DNA of 64,000 nt. It comes from Gnetum montanum (Eukaryota; Streptophyta; Gnetopsida; Gnetales; Gnetaceae). The stretch is taken from contig MNCI01008852.1 of assembly GCA_015680685.1 (NCBI GenBank), forward strand, positions 612,307-676,306. Direction: 5' to 3'. Below the pieces are notes generated by a model that saw only the letters and a list, made by a program, of their open reading frames with translations, did no database searches and was not told the origin of the DNA. Positions 35,405-48,000 of this stretch are shown one piece after another; position 1 is the first letter of the stretch; each line of letters begins with the position of its first letter. Made by a program: the position numbers and the translations under genes.

Positions 35405-37084
35405 TGAAACACCATTAATTTTGGCCTAACACTTTGAAACAAGAACAAACCAGAGCCTTTGGGAAGCAAGATTTGACTAAGGCATGGAACTCACACCCAG
35501 CTTGCTCATGCTGTCAAGCTAGCTTGCCCTCAACATGAGTAACTCCAATAGCTTCAAAATCAAGTAAAAAATGGTCCAAATATGAGGGTGCAACCCATCC
35601 TCAAGGGCCACTGACGTCCACTCCAAGTTTCAGCATTCGCAGATTCAAATTTCGAGACAAGTTGTTCACATTTTCACACTCACGCTGAGGTCATGCTGGC
35701 AGCATGAGTACAGTGTGAGCAACTTTCAGAGCCCAAAAATGAGTCAAAATGATCTGATTTCCAAGGTGCAAGTCATCCTCAGGATTCATTGTTGACAACT
35801 TCAGATTTCAGCCTCTAGAATTCCAAATTTTAGGTCCAAAAATTACAAGTTTTTGTAGCTCACGCTGTGGTCATGCTGCACTCACGCTGGCAGCGCGAGT
35901 CTAGCGTGAGTTACCAAAAGTGGTGTAAAAAAAGTTACATCAGGCTCAATTTTTGACTTGCAGATCATTCCTAAGGTTAACCACAGAGTCAGACAATAGT
36001 TGCACTTAAGAAACAGGCTTCAAAGATCAAAATTTGGTGGAAAATATGTCATTTTGGCTCACTCACGCTGAGGTCATGCTAGCAGCGTGACTGCAGCGTG
36101 AGTGTAGCGTGACCGCACTAAGGACACATCAAGACAAAATCAACTCACGTTGAAAGTCCTAGTCAAGAAAAGATGCCTCAAATAGTCACAAAGCCACTCA
36201 GATTGACATCCTATAGTGGTCAATTCAGAGATTGAGAAGATTCAAGCAAGCCAGAGTCAAATCCTCTTGTTGTGCATTATCATTTCAATGTAAATTTTCA
36301 TTTGTGAGCTTGTCAAGCTCTTATGCTCCAAATTGTATGTGCCTCCATGAGTGTAAGCTAGCTTGAGTAAGCCAACACATGCTGTAAGATACAATGCACC
36401 TGGTCAAGAATGTAGGTTGCCCACACACGTCCAGCTTACATACAGCTGTTCATCCGACACGTGTCACTTGATCCGTTTTCCTTTCAATTCTCAGTCGTTG
36501 ATTCCATCCATGAATTCCACACTCGAGCCTAGCCAAACCCTATAAATACCTTGTCAATGCACATAAAAAGGGTTGGAAATTTTGAACATTGATGGCTTAG
36601 GAAACTTAGACTAGTAATCCTTGGGCGCTCGGGCACACTTGATTCCTAGCATCCAAGCACTTTCGAAACACATCACCTCGGGGCTTGGCGCTTGACTTGC
36701 CATCCATACATGTAGCTATGCTTTGACCGGTGCACATCCTCTTTAAGCAATACAATATAGTTCATTTTGCTAGCCATTTTATTGTTTACTCTGTTTTACA
36801 TTCAATTTATGTTTTGTTTGCAATACTGTTCTGTGTATGATCTGTTTGCATTTTGTACATCACTATTTACATTTCAAACATTAGTTACGATAACCCTAGC
36901 GCAAGTTGTAGTTTACGCTCGGGGAAGTCCTTGGTTGATTTGCGTGCAGACCATCCAAGGCACTCTGCCTTCATTTCCTTTTCTAGCTTGCCCTCAGGCA
37001 AAGGCAGGGTCAGCTGTGTCTGCTCAAAGATTTTCAATGTTTGTTTTCCCTTACAGCCTTACACCGATGATTTAGGTCAATATA
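35405..37084 (+). repeat. 5' LTR of E4
   Basis: About 1680 bp, similar throughout to 54904-56618. A TATA box (TATAAATA) is at 36541-36548. The part upstream of the TATA box (35490-36140) carries many copies of CTCACGCTG and variants in both orientations. Confidence 0.9.
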
Positions 37085-37090
37085 GTAAAT

Positions 37091-37108
37091 TGGCGCTAGA
37101 AGGAGGGC
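37091..37108 (+). other. Primer binding site of E4
   Basis: TGGCGCTAGAAGGAGGGC lies six bases after the LTR end. It starts with the TGG complementary to tRNA CCA. I do not assign the tRNA. Confidence 0.65.
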
Positions 37109-40100
37109 CACCTACAAAAATTCTTACGTTAATCGAGACTGCAAACCTGTGAAACTCTTACGGCGAGCACTTTAAACTTTGCAACTCCACCATGAAAACC
37201 CAAAATAGTGTACACACACTGGTTAAACAAGCCATTTCGTTGATAGTCTGCCAAGTAACGTTCCACCACCACCACCGACCATTCACATTGAGCTTCTCTC
37301 GCCACTTGCCCAACGTGTTAAGCTAGGTTATGCAAATTCAGCTTGACTTACTCACTCTATCCCCCAGATACCTTACGTTGTCAATCTACTCACGCTATCA
37401 GCTCACGCTGTGATTTGCTCACACTCTCAACTTACCGATGCTGTAAGTTACTCACATTGTCGGTCACCCACATTCAACTTGTCTAGCCCAGTTTATTCAC
37501 ACTCACTATGGAATCCTCCCAAATTAACCTAGTGACACTGTCGATCTCTAACTTTGGGGCTGAAACCTCGAACCCTGTGACTACTACGGAACCCATAACT
37601 ATTATTGAACAGATAAATCCCCAAGGCCCTACGCGCTAGTCACTCAGGTTATAGGGCAAAGACCCTGCTTATGCAACTCTCACACCTAAACAGTATAACT
37701 TCATCTGTGTCAAGATCCAAGCCAACTTGCCTATCGATCGNGGAGATGAGGAAGATGACTTTGCAGCTCAATCTGAACATGGGGATTTGTACCATACCAT
37801 TAGTCCCCATGCCCATACAAACTCATTATTCCAACCCTTCCTGGAAGAGACCATACTTCCACCTTTATTCGCGAACAGTCGACCACTAGCTTCTCTACAG
37901 GAAGTACCCACCTCCATTCCCATCTTCTCCAAGCTCAACGTTTAATTGGATACGTCCGCTTCCATCATACTGCTGCAAGTACAGTCCCAACAACTCCCTC
38001 CCCAAACCAATGCAGGATTGACTTTTCGACCTCAAATAATTGAGATGCCATTAGTTATACTAGCTTCCACATCCACCCATTATATACCTCAAGTGCAAAT
38101 CTAGGGAGCACCATTGATTACTTCAACCCAACACATTCAGAGTGTCACTTCACAACCTATGGCTGGGCAGTGGGTTCCACCAGCTGTTCAGCAAAACCTG
38201 TCTACTGACTACAGCGTACCACACCCCATAGTCTCAGCCCCAAATGTTGTTTCACTACAACAAATGATAGTCCAACAACGTCTCTTTCCACAAACGATGC
38301 AACAATCAAATCATTATCAACCACCACCAACTCAAGCCACTAGTTTACCTACCGCCCAAGAGTGGGCAGACACAAAAAAAATGATGCACTCGTTAGTAGA
38401 AGAATTAAAGTGCCTCAAAACTATAAACACTGAGGAAGTCAAGGTACTGGACTTCTATCAAGATGATCCAATTGACCCTTCAGTTCTGCCGTTGACCTTG
38501 CTGTTGGCGACCGTTTGGGACGCGACCGCCAACGAGTGTCCTCGAATAGGATTTAGGTGCTTGCTGGTCTCGGGCAACACCAAGGCCCAGATACCTCCAA
38601 ATAGACTCAGTAGTTAATGTAAGTATGTGTGTGTGCTGTTGCGGTATGCAGTTGTGAAAAATGAAACGATTGCATTGTGTGAAAACTACAAATGACTTAT
38701 CTTAAAGAGATTCAGCCAACTTTGCCAAGTACTGTGAGTTGTTGAGAGTTCCTATTTTGTTCAATTGCCTAGTCTACGCAGTCCTTATAATACCTACTTG
38801 TAACAAACAAAATTTTGCAAAAACATTTGAGCACAACTCTGCGAATTTACTTCTAATTTTCCCTTGAGAAAGAGATAGTTCCACAAGAAAACTAGAAATA
38901 GAGCGAGATTTAATGGAAATTAGAGATAAGAGAAAAAGAAAGTAGATTTGTGTAAAGATCTCAAATATTTAAACAAGGTAAAATTATACGAGTAAACACT
39001 TCGCAATAAAGCTATCCCCAAATTCAATAATTACAAATTGTTCAAACTTTCAAGGCCCAAATAAGCAATTTCTTCAAGACAATCCTACTATGCTCCAAAA
39101 AATTACTGCGTAAACTATCACATACGAGATTCCATTTTGGCTAGATAATGGATGTCAACAATAGCATTCAACAAAACCTTCAAAAGATTTGACAATTTCT
39201 TATTGAAATACCAGAGAGATTCAGTTTAAAGATAAAAAGAAGCTATTCTGGTCTTATCAAAATACCAAAGATTTTCTGAAGCCTTTTAACTATTGAATCG
39301 TTCAACGGCTTGACTACACACAGAGGCTCTCTTACAACAATCTCAATAGTGGTTCTTATACATTGCACAATAATAAAATTCAGTACTAAAATACTCTTAA
39401 GGCTTTCAAACACAAGTGCTTCTATGGAAAAATTTTAATAGAAATTTCTATCGTGCAACAAGAACAATAAGAGCAATTTAAAAATCCCAAAGTTACTTGC
39501 CAAGCATGATACTATGTATATTAATAGCTAAACAATTTAAACAAAATAAAAAACAATAAACATAACTCACAAGACTATGACGAAGAGGCTAAAATATTTT
39601 CTTTAGCAAGCCATCTTATAAGCAATCTTTCACAATGTGTGACTCCAAGTATGTGATCCCAAGTGTCATCCTTTTCTTCTTACCCTTGAAGCATTTTTAT
39701 AGGGTTCAAAAAGTAGTTATATATTTCAAAATATCTTAGCTAACTTCTCTCCCAAGTAAGAAAGTTATAACTTGCCCAACAAGTTAGGAGATTACTTGCC
39801 CAACAAGTTAGGTAAGTTACAAAAATTTTAGGTGGTTGTAACCACCATAGAGATAAAAAAGCTGCAGCTGACAAGTGTCCCATTTAGTTGCCAAGTGGTC
39901 ACCATGGAGACAAAAAAGCTGTAGTTGACAAGTGGCTTTTTTAATTGCCAAGTTTCTTCATGGTAATTAAAATTAAAATTAGTTACAATATCATAGTTGT
40001 AACTATCATAGAAAGTTACAACTTCCATAGGAATAAAAGGGATAATAGTCAAATGTCCTCTTTATATAGGACGTTACACAAATATTTCATAATTTTCTTT

Positions 40101-40604
40101 TTTTTAAAAGAATATTGCAGTTCCAAAATTTATTATAGTTTAGTGACATTTGCATAATCTTCTTCTTAGGGATTTTAGCCTATTTCTCAAAACATGTACA
40201 AAAGGTGACATACAGACAACTCACTATATCTCACCAAGATTTAGAATAAAAGTTTAGAAGTTCGGTACAAGATCAAGATTCAAGATAGATTGTGTTTTTG
40301 TTACCAAGCCTCTTATCAACACTGCAATTTCGTGATCCACAGGCTGACATCTTAGTTGTAAAAGATGGCGACCACACTAAATCTTTTGATTCGAATTCAT
40401 TTGTGCAGACCAAATCGTTGTGTTGAAGGCATTTTGTCATTCAAAGGCGGGCACAGCTGCTGCGACTGTGGGTGGTGGAGCTGGCAGCCTGGATGTTGGC
40501 ACTAGGAAAATAGTTTAATCTAGCAGAGCAACGTAGAGAGAGAGGCATGCACACAGGAATGCAATGCTGTATATATGTGCGTGCTGTATTTTTGTGCTAC
40601 ATGC

Positions 40605-40995
40605 CTACCAAGACAGACAAAAGCAAGGGAAAGGAAGGGGAGTCCATTTCCAGATTCTCTTTTCTCCATTCTGTTTCTTTGGCTTTTTCACAAATGGTAG
40701 GAGGACTTGAAAACTCCCAGTGATGGGGGCCAGCAACGCACTGCTTACAATTGCAATAGCAAGCACTCGCGCCAAGTCCCGTAATGCACCAGCAGTAGCA
40801 GTAGCAAAAGAATTCGGCGTGGCCTCCACGCAGACGCCCATGGAACCACGGATACTTCCATGGCCCAGCAAGTTGCGCAAAATGCCGTTGCTGCTGCCTC
40901 TGCCTCTGACGATAACCCTAACATGCGTTCTACCATCATCATTGTTGACCCGGATACCAGCCTCGCAACCCTCTTGGCAACCTGTCACTGTTGAT
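40605..40995 (-). pseudogene. GC-rich gene-like fragment inside the 3.3-kb insert
   Basis: A 127-codon open frame on the minus strand (for example RVNNDDGRTHVRVIVRG, then ILRNLLGHGSIRGS) in DNA of higher G+C than the surrounding element. I recognise no domain. An opposite-strand frame (40720-41004) is also open, so the coding strand is not certain. On the minus strand, 41290-41060 adds a second readable stretch (EEIFYGRKNEGAVKDFVGM). These may be pieces of a host gene picked up by the insert. Confidence 0.35.
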
Positions 40996-41691
40996 GCCGC
41001 ATAGCTACACCATCGTCACTACATTGGATGATTGATCTCCTCATCAGCTCCTCAGAGGGCTAGAACCACCTACGATGGCCTTCATGCCGGCAACTTCATT
41101 CTCCCCGTGTCAAAGCAACATTGTCAAGTTCCTCAGCATGACCATGCCAACGAAGTCCTTCACTGCTCCCTCATTCTTTCTACCATAGAAAATCTCCTCC
41201 GGATCTGCTGTTGGGTCTGTCTCGATCATTGCGCAACTACTGCTGCAGTTGGTAGCCATGCTTCAGCAAAGAGGATCACCTACATCTTTTACATGCCGTA
41301 GAGATTCTCTAGTCACGAGCACGAGCATACTAGCATGATGTAGGCAGTAACAATATAGAGAGTTTCTGAGACCATTATCTTTGCATTTCGTTGCAAAATA
41401 TACTTCACAATCAACTACAGCGTCCAGGTCCATCATAACACACTAGAAAACACGTCAAAAATCACTATAATATTTTCCTGATTATAAACACTTGTGCAGC
41501 ATTGAGCATCATAGCAATCAAGGTTAGGAAACAAATAGATCATGGATGAAATGAATGAGGATGAACACAAAATGATAAAAATTAATCATTCAAAATTTGC
41601 GCTACAATTTCTGCTCATGACACCAAGATGGATAATTCCATGTAAATGTTGCTACAATATCTAGCACATGCCATTCCAACTTCATGGTCAG

Positions 41692-41822
41692 TTAACTGTT
41701 GCAGAATTCTTCATGGGAAAGAGCATAATCCTCCTTAAACCATTTCAGTTCATTAGGATTCTGTACCTCACCATTTGCAAATAAGTCCACCTGTTCCATG
41801 AAATGGCCAAAATGTGCCAACA
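41692..41822 (-). pseudogene. Exon-like fragment with natural-looking C-terminus in the insert
   Basis: On the minus strand the frame reads to a TAA through GHFMEQVDLFANGEV and NELKWFKEDYALSHEEF. The composition is that of a soluble protein C-terminus, unlike the retroelement frames around it. The parent gene was not recognised. Confidence 0.4.
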
Positions 41823-43509
41823 TTTGCCAAAGGGAGTCTCATTACCCCAGCTAACCAAATACAATAGAGAGGGAAACCCAAACGCCCACCTAGTAACGTT
41901 TTGAATAGAATGTCTATTGCTTCAGGCATGGCCTTATGTAATTTTGCGTGTGTTTGCTATGTCCTTAACTAGAAAAGCCTTAGAATGGTACCGAGCTCTA
42001 CCCCGTAACTCCATATCCTCTCTGGAGGATTTGTTACATCAATTTTTTACTCACTTCAAATAAAATCTAAAGCATGAAGCCACATTGGATAGCTTGATTC
42101 AGATTAAATAGGTGCCATTAGAGCCAACACAAAAATTTATCTAGAGGTGGAGCACAGCCTTGAACGAACTTCACGAGCCCATCCCTGAAACATATCTACT
42201 TACCATCTTTAAAGCGACCGTGAATAACTTTATTAAATCGAAACTTTATTATTTGAAAGCCTGTACCTTGAGCCAAGCATTTATGCAAATTAAGGACATA
42301 GAAGAGGCGGCACAAACAAGCAATGACCCAGCTTACTCGACCTTTAGGAGCCAACATACGAGAAAAGATAAATCCAGAAGGACAGTAGCAGTGGTAGCAA
42401 AGATAGCCCGACCTAACCATCCAGGACAAAAGGGAAAACAAGCTGTTGCCCCAAATGGCCATGAAGGAAACACATCCATGCCTACATCCGAATCCTCATT
42501 AAATAGAAAGACCAACATGGGTCATGCCCGTACATTCGAAAGAAAAGGCCTTGCTCAATATACACCCTTGCCTATGAAGCCTTCACAGTTGCTTGATCAA
42601 GTTTTAAAGGTTGGGTTAATCAAACATAAGCAAATGTCTTCCGCGACATATCAAAAACATGATCGATTTTGTGAGTTGGCCAAGAACCCAGCCTTAGCAA
42701 TAGCTAATGAACCCCCCATGCCAAGAGGCTTTAGGTTGGATAGATTTTGTGAATATCACCAATGGTGTGGTCATGGGACTGATTACTGTTTCACCTTGAA
42801 ACATGATATACAACGCATGATTGATAGGGGTGAGGTAGTATTCGACGAGGCAAACCCAGTAAGACCCCAAAACCAACCCATGGGATTCTACAAGGATCCT
42901 CTGAATACAAATAATGCACCATATGTGATTAATACTATCCGTGTGGAGAGTAGACATGACGTCTCGCGAAAAAATTTTGTGATTCGTAGGCCTTCAGAAA
43001 ACACACCTACCCCAACATCTCCTCAAACCCCTTTCATCATACGCACATCCCCCGCACCACAAAAACCATTCGTCATTTGAATACCTCCTTCCGTTGCAAT
43101 GACAACCACACCATCTAAAAATCAACCCATTCCTTTTGTGATCTGGGTGCCAAAACACCTTGACACACAACCCACCTCCGTTCCCTCGCGACCTCTGCAA
43201 GAACGTCTTGCCGATAGGCTAACAAGAGAGCGCCTAGAAAGAGAAAACCATGAGCACAAATTAGGACCACCAAAGCGCACATCACTAAACGCTATTTTCA
43301 TGCGTCCGTTCATTAATGAGCATAGTACGAGTCATCAAAACAAGGATAATGTCATGGGTTGTGTCCCGAACCCAGCATCCTCAGTTACCAATGCAAAAAT
43401 TCCTCCAGGAGAAATACGAATGCTGGGTCAAATGGACCAAATCTCCACAGATAAGGGGTCCCCAAAAGGTAAAGACTTAGCAAGCGCATTGACCCAGGTC
43501 ACATAAGCC

Positions 43510-44424
43510 TTGAAACAAAAGAATACTTCTTTAAGTCTGTATGACCTAGTAATGACTTCACCAGTACATCGGGAAGCTCTCGTGCAGATGCTGATTTCAA
43601 TTTCTATTAGTGAGGACCTCCCTATAGATGAGCCATCCATTTATGCAGTATTGTCCTCGCAACCTCAGGAATCCAATACCACATCCCTAAAGTGTCATGC
43701 TAATGACATTACGTTACATGAGAAAATAGGAGAAGTCACCACAGCCCCTATGTTCATAACGATACAAGTCAATCATTTCAAGATACGTAGGGTGCATGTC
43801 AATGACGATGCGGCGACAAATGTAATACCTTTTCCCGTCATCGAAAAACTGGGACTTACTGAACAAATACAGCCCACGACAACTTCTTTCCTAAAATCCT
43901 TCAGTGGTTCCCATGTTGTGGTGAAAGGTATGATTACCTTGGATTTCATAGTTGGGGACCAATTCCCCACACTAGCGAAATTTGTAGTGGTTGACAAAAT
44001 GCCAGGGTTTAATATGATTCTAGGACTTCCTTGGCTAGCTCAACTTAGAGTTGTATGCTCACCGATCCATTAGGAGATCCACCTATCTTACGTGGGCGGT
44101 GAAATCATCATACATGGGGATACAACAGTATCGCTCATTTTGTCGCATCATGGAGTGGATCAAGAGTCAGAAATTGAGTTCGTTGAGCCTAAGCAAGGAA
44201 CTATGAGTATACTTCAAGACATGAATCCAATGTTAACTCACAATGCTACGAAAACTGAGGAAGCACTGGATGACACAAACATAAGAGCCATTCCCATTGA
44301 CGTCTCTTGGTTGAAATTACCCTTTGACATCACCGGTGAAGGGGAAGGTGAGTATAAGATCATACCTACATGCCCAACCCCACATGTGAAACTACAAAGG
44401 ATTAAGAGGCAACTCAATAACTAG
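43510..44424 (+). pseudogene. Protease region of E4, active site lost
   Basis: The frame contains the fold-typical blocks VRRVHVND… and MPGFNMILGLPWLAQL (about 44000-44040), so it is the aspartic protease. At the active site it reads NDDAATNV (about 43801-43824), where Tat-type elements usually have DGGAA. The three replacements (D to N, G to D, G to D) are each a single G-to-A change. The tail (44092-44424) is acidic. A stop lies near 44071. It cannot be catalytically active as written. Confidence 0.78.
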
Positions 44425-45038
44425 AGCGAATCACTAGATGTCTGGAATGACATTGAACTACCAATCGTTCGGTACGACATTAAACTACCAACGAACGTCC
44501 GCAATGACATTAAACTAGCCACGGTCAGAAATGGCTGGTTCCTTTTAAAAGCTCCCTAAAACTGTTATTGCTTTTGGCCTACTATGGCATAAAACTGGTA
44601 ATCCTTCTTTCTTTAACAACAGATGCAATAGTCCACCATGGCTTTAAAATGATGTGCATAGCCTGAAATGGCTTTAAACTAGGGTTCAATACGTCGCAAG
44701 TTTACAAACATTCACTACGTTATGTCAAATTTTTGTTTAAATGATACAAGTTGCAGTATCAATCTATGTCTTCTTGTTACTTTCCTCTTTTACAAGTGTT
44801 GATTTACGTTTTGTTTCCCTATTTTACAATTAGCTACATGCATATGTTCACGATAATGCTTGAGAAAGCAAATAAAAAGAGAAAACATATAAAAAAAGTG
44901 ATACATTAATATGGTAGTAAAATTTCAACACGTTATGCCATAACTAGGTCTATATTATTACATTTGTCAACTATATATTTCCATCAAACATCCAAAAATC
45001 CAAAACATTTAATAGCTAAAGTTCGATTAACAATAAGC
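44425..45038. other. Spacer with degenerate 'gacat-taaacta' repeats
   Basis: The sequence gacattgaacta/gacattaaacta recurs at 44449, 44476 and 44506, with looser relatives to ~44690 ('gcctgaaatggctttaaac'). Related words occur at 50420-50480 and in the array at 53293-53720. The rest (44700-45038) is AT-rich and lies just beyond the 3' end of the antisense gene. Confidence 0.55.
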
Positions 45039-48000
45039 TCATGGAGGGTATTGGTCCCCAAGATCCTCTTCATCATCCGCTCTCACTCCACTGGGGCCAG
45101 CTCCATCATTAACATGTCCCTATAACAGGGTAGAAAACAAAAAAACAAGTAAGAGTAGTAAAGCAAATCATAAATACAAAACTAGGAAAAACAGTAACTA
45201 CCAATGAAAATAGTAAAACCATGCAAAAATAAATACCATAATAAAACACTCACAAGTGAGCAGGGCCCTAAGTTGGCCTCTAAACGCCGTAGAATATCTT
45301 TCTCTGGCACATTTACCCAATCCTACTCCAGGCCAAGATCAATACTAGCCAAGGTTTTACCCTTGTCCATCGAAGTCTAGGTAGGATGCTCAAGAGAGAA
45401 CATGCCTATCGAAGCCTCCTCGGAGGTGGTGGTAATGGTCCTCTCAGGAGATCCCTCCACCTCGGTGCACTCGATGAACCTGTCATAAGCAGGCCGCAAG
45501 CCTAATCGATCGATGAACATATCTATCCGACGATGTTCAACTAACTCCTCCTTTAACCATTTCTTATATTGATGCTTTTGGTCCTTTTGGTCTTAGCCCC
45601 ATTTTTGTACTTTAGCAGAAAAGGACTTCCAATCGTGACATTTCCTGTTTAGCAAATCCATCTGTGCTCTTTGTTTTGCCAAATCCCGTGTTGCCTGCAC
45701 TTTGCTGTTCAAAATCGTCTAGTAACGTGCATAGGTGATATCAGATGTGCGCCAAGTGCTATCACCAGATAGCCTAGCAGTAAAAAAATCATAACGGGAT
45801 TTGAGATCCCTCTTCTCCTCTCTCTCCTTTGCTAGTGCTTCCTTCATTGAATGGACCTCATTCCATAGATACTCAACTGAATGCCTACAAGTCCAAAGTG
45901 ACTTGGCATTTTGTACGACACAATTAGAAACTGCTTTTTACACATTCCTAGGGACATGCTCAATATTCCTTGGCAATTCAGGGAGGGCATCAATATGAGT
46001 AGCCTTAGAAGGATCCCACTGAAGCTTGGCGCTTGCAGGTGTAAGTACCACATATATTAATTAGCTATAATCAACAATGAACGCAAAGAAATACAATAAA
46101 CCCAGACACTTAGCATAATACATAATACACACATACCTAGTTCTGGATGAGCTTCTTGTAGGCAAGCGACCACATCATTAACGATCCCTTTAACAAAGTC
46201 CGTTTTGCTAGCCATCTCAGGCCATGATCTTAGCTGATCAGTTGGTGTGGATCAAGTAGGGAAGGTCACCTCAATTGGAACCTATAATCCTAACACCTTT
46301 TCCTGGGATGTATGTGCCTCAGAAATCTCAGCATCTACCTTTGATGCTAGAAATAATCAAGGTAATCAAAAACAACACATGAAAATTAAAAGATACAAAA
46401 TATGGATTGAGTTAAAAGGAACATACCAAAAAGTCCTTTGCTGTTCAGCTTGGGTGGATCACCAAGTTGCAAAGATCCATCGAAGACACCTCTTTCATCA
46501 CTTAAGTGCCTAAGTGCATCCAAAGTTTCCGCAAGCCTCGTCCCCATGATGCTTACCACATATTTCTCTTGCGAGGTAGGAGTTTCTTTGATCTCTTCTT
46601 CTCTTTCTTTTGCTTCTTCCTCTAGCCCCGTGACAACCACTTCAAGATCAACCATCGAGGCCAAAGCTTCCCTCTCCCTCTCAGGACTTTCCTATGATAA
46701 TACTAGAATCCTAATGTTAGTATAATATGGTATATATGCATGTTTAATAACATATAAACTAAAACATAATAAACAATATAGAATAAAAATGCTTACCCTC
46801 CACTAGCAGTACAAAGTAGATCTTCTTTGTTCTGGGTGGTCTCACATCTGGAGCAGGCTCCCTGGGGTGTTTTACCCTCTTTACCTTCATCTTGGACTTC
46901 TCAACAGTCTCACTAATCAAATGTTCAGCCCTTTTAACAAACATGCCCAACCTAGACGGTTCCAATCCCAAGCTATCATGGGAATGGCTAGCCACACCTC
47001 CAGTAGTAACTGATACTGATTCTTCAATGTCTTCTGGTGGGTCCTAGGATCTAGTAGTACTAAACAAATGGTGAATCTAAGGGCGGGATAGCTGTGAACG
47101 ATTCCTCAAAGTATAACGGTTATCATCATAAACTACTAGGAACCCAGCAAACCTACGTAGGTACCCCGCGAAAAAAGCAAATGTAAAATGGGATTTGGCG
47201 TGGATGTTTGAATGTAACCTAACGATCTCTCTATGAAAACCAGATCTAAGAAATTGTGCCCAGTTGTAGCGCATTCTTGTCTCTAAAACTGCACGCATGA
47301 CACGCACGGACTCGATCCTAAGGTTTCTTCCTTAAGAAAGAGATTTGGGGAATGCCTGTGCCCGGAAGAGAGGATACAGGAAGTTCATCTCCATTGATCG
47401 GGTATCATCTCGAATTGCAAAGCCCTTAGGACCCCGAGACATACCTAACCACTTCTCAAGCTCTCTTATGACCTCGCCTTATTTAGTGGCTTTATCTATA
47501 GTCACCTTGGCACCATCCATGGGCACGCCAAAAAGATCAGAAAGGAATTTAGTGGTCAGGTGGAAAGATACCTTGACTCCTCGAACTTGCATGCTAAAAT
47601 GGGAAGCATCATCATTGAAAGAATCAACAATAGTGAGCATCTCAGTAACCGGAATACTAGGAGTCAAAGCTATAAACAAGTCCATCAAACCTGCCCAGGG
47701 AAGGCAGCTAATGATCAACTTAGAAGCTTTCTTCTGCAACCATTGTTGTGACTGCTCTACTTCCCCATATTTCATAAAAGGGTGGCCTTAGTACGCCCTG
47801 TTATAATAGTAACTTCTTTGAAGGGGATGGCTGCTGTAAAAAGAAAACATAGAGTGAAGAGTTAAAAACATAGTACATGATGATGTAACAAAAAAAGAAA
47901 AGAAAATGGAGTCTATAGTGTGGTCATTTACCATCAGTAAATGGCGTACGTTTAGGGTATGTGCAAGATCAATTCTTTGAGGGAAAATTGGCCCATTAGA

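Larger units (their letters stand above)
38502..41822. mobile_element. 3.3-kb insertion in E4 gag carrying gene-like fragments
   Basis: The insert begins TGTTGGC and ends GCCAACA (7-bp inverted termini) and is flanked by CTTGC (38497-38501) and TTTGC (41823-41827), a 5-bp duplication with one transition. Removing the insert and one flank copy joins the gag frame without a shift, so both edges are well supported. No transposase or long LTR is visible inside. The left half is AT-rich (38650-40400); the right half is CpG-containing and has exon-like pieces. Its class is uncertain: a small LTR-type derivative or a DNA transposon. Confidence 0.72.
37508..43505 (+). pseudogene. gag of E4, interrupted by a 3.3-kb insertion
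   Basis: The frame starts at ATG 37508 (MESSQINLVTLSISN) and runs in one phase to 38501 with a few TAG/TAA stops; it is Pro/Gln-rich, then charged (EWADTKKMMHSLVEEL). It resumes after the insert at LPKGVSLPQLTKYNREGN (41824). The gag core ALEWYRALPRNSISSLEDLL follows, then a long Arg/Gln/Pro-rich region with FCEYHQWCGHGTDYC (42744-42790), a knuckle-like C/H motif. One ambiguous base (n) is at 37741. Gag forms the particle; this copy is inactive. Confidence 0.82.

Noticed and set aside
36363-36545. 60-codon frame in the E4 LTR, also present at 55897-56079
   Set aside because: It is conserved only because the LTRs are copies of each other; it lies just upstream of the TATA box and is unlikely to be translated.
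38502-40321. Possible solo LTR from TGTTGG to a later TCAACA
   Set aside because: The flanking bases do not form a duplication, whereas the 38502-41822 limits give a 5-bp duplication and restore the gag frame.
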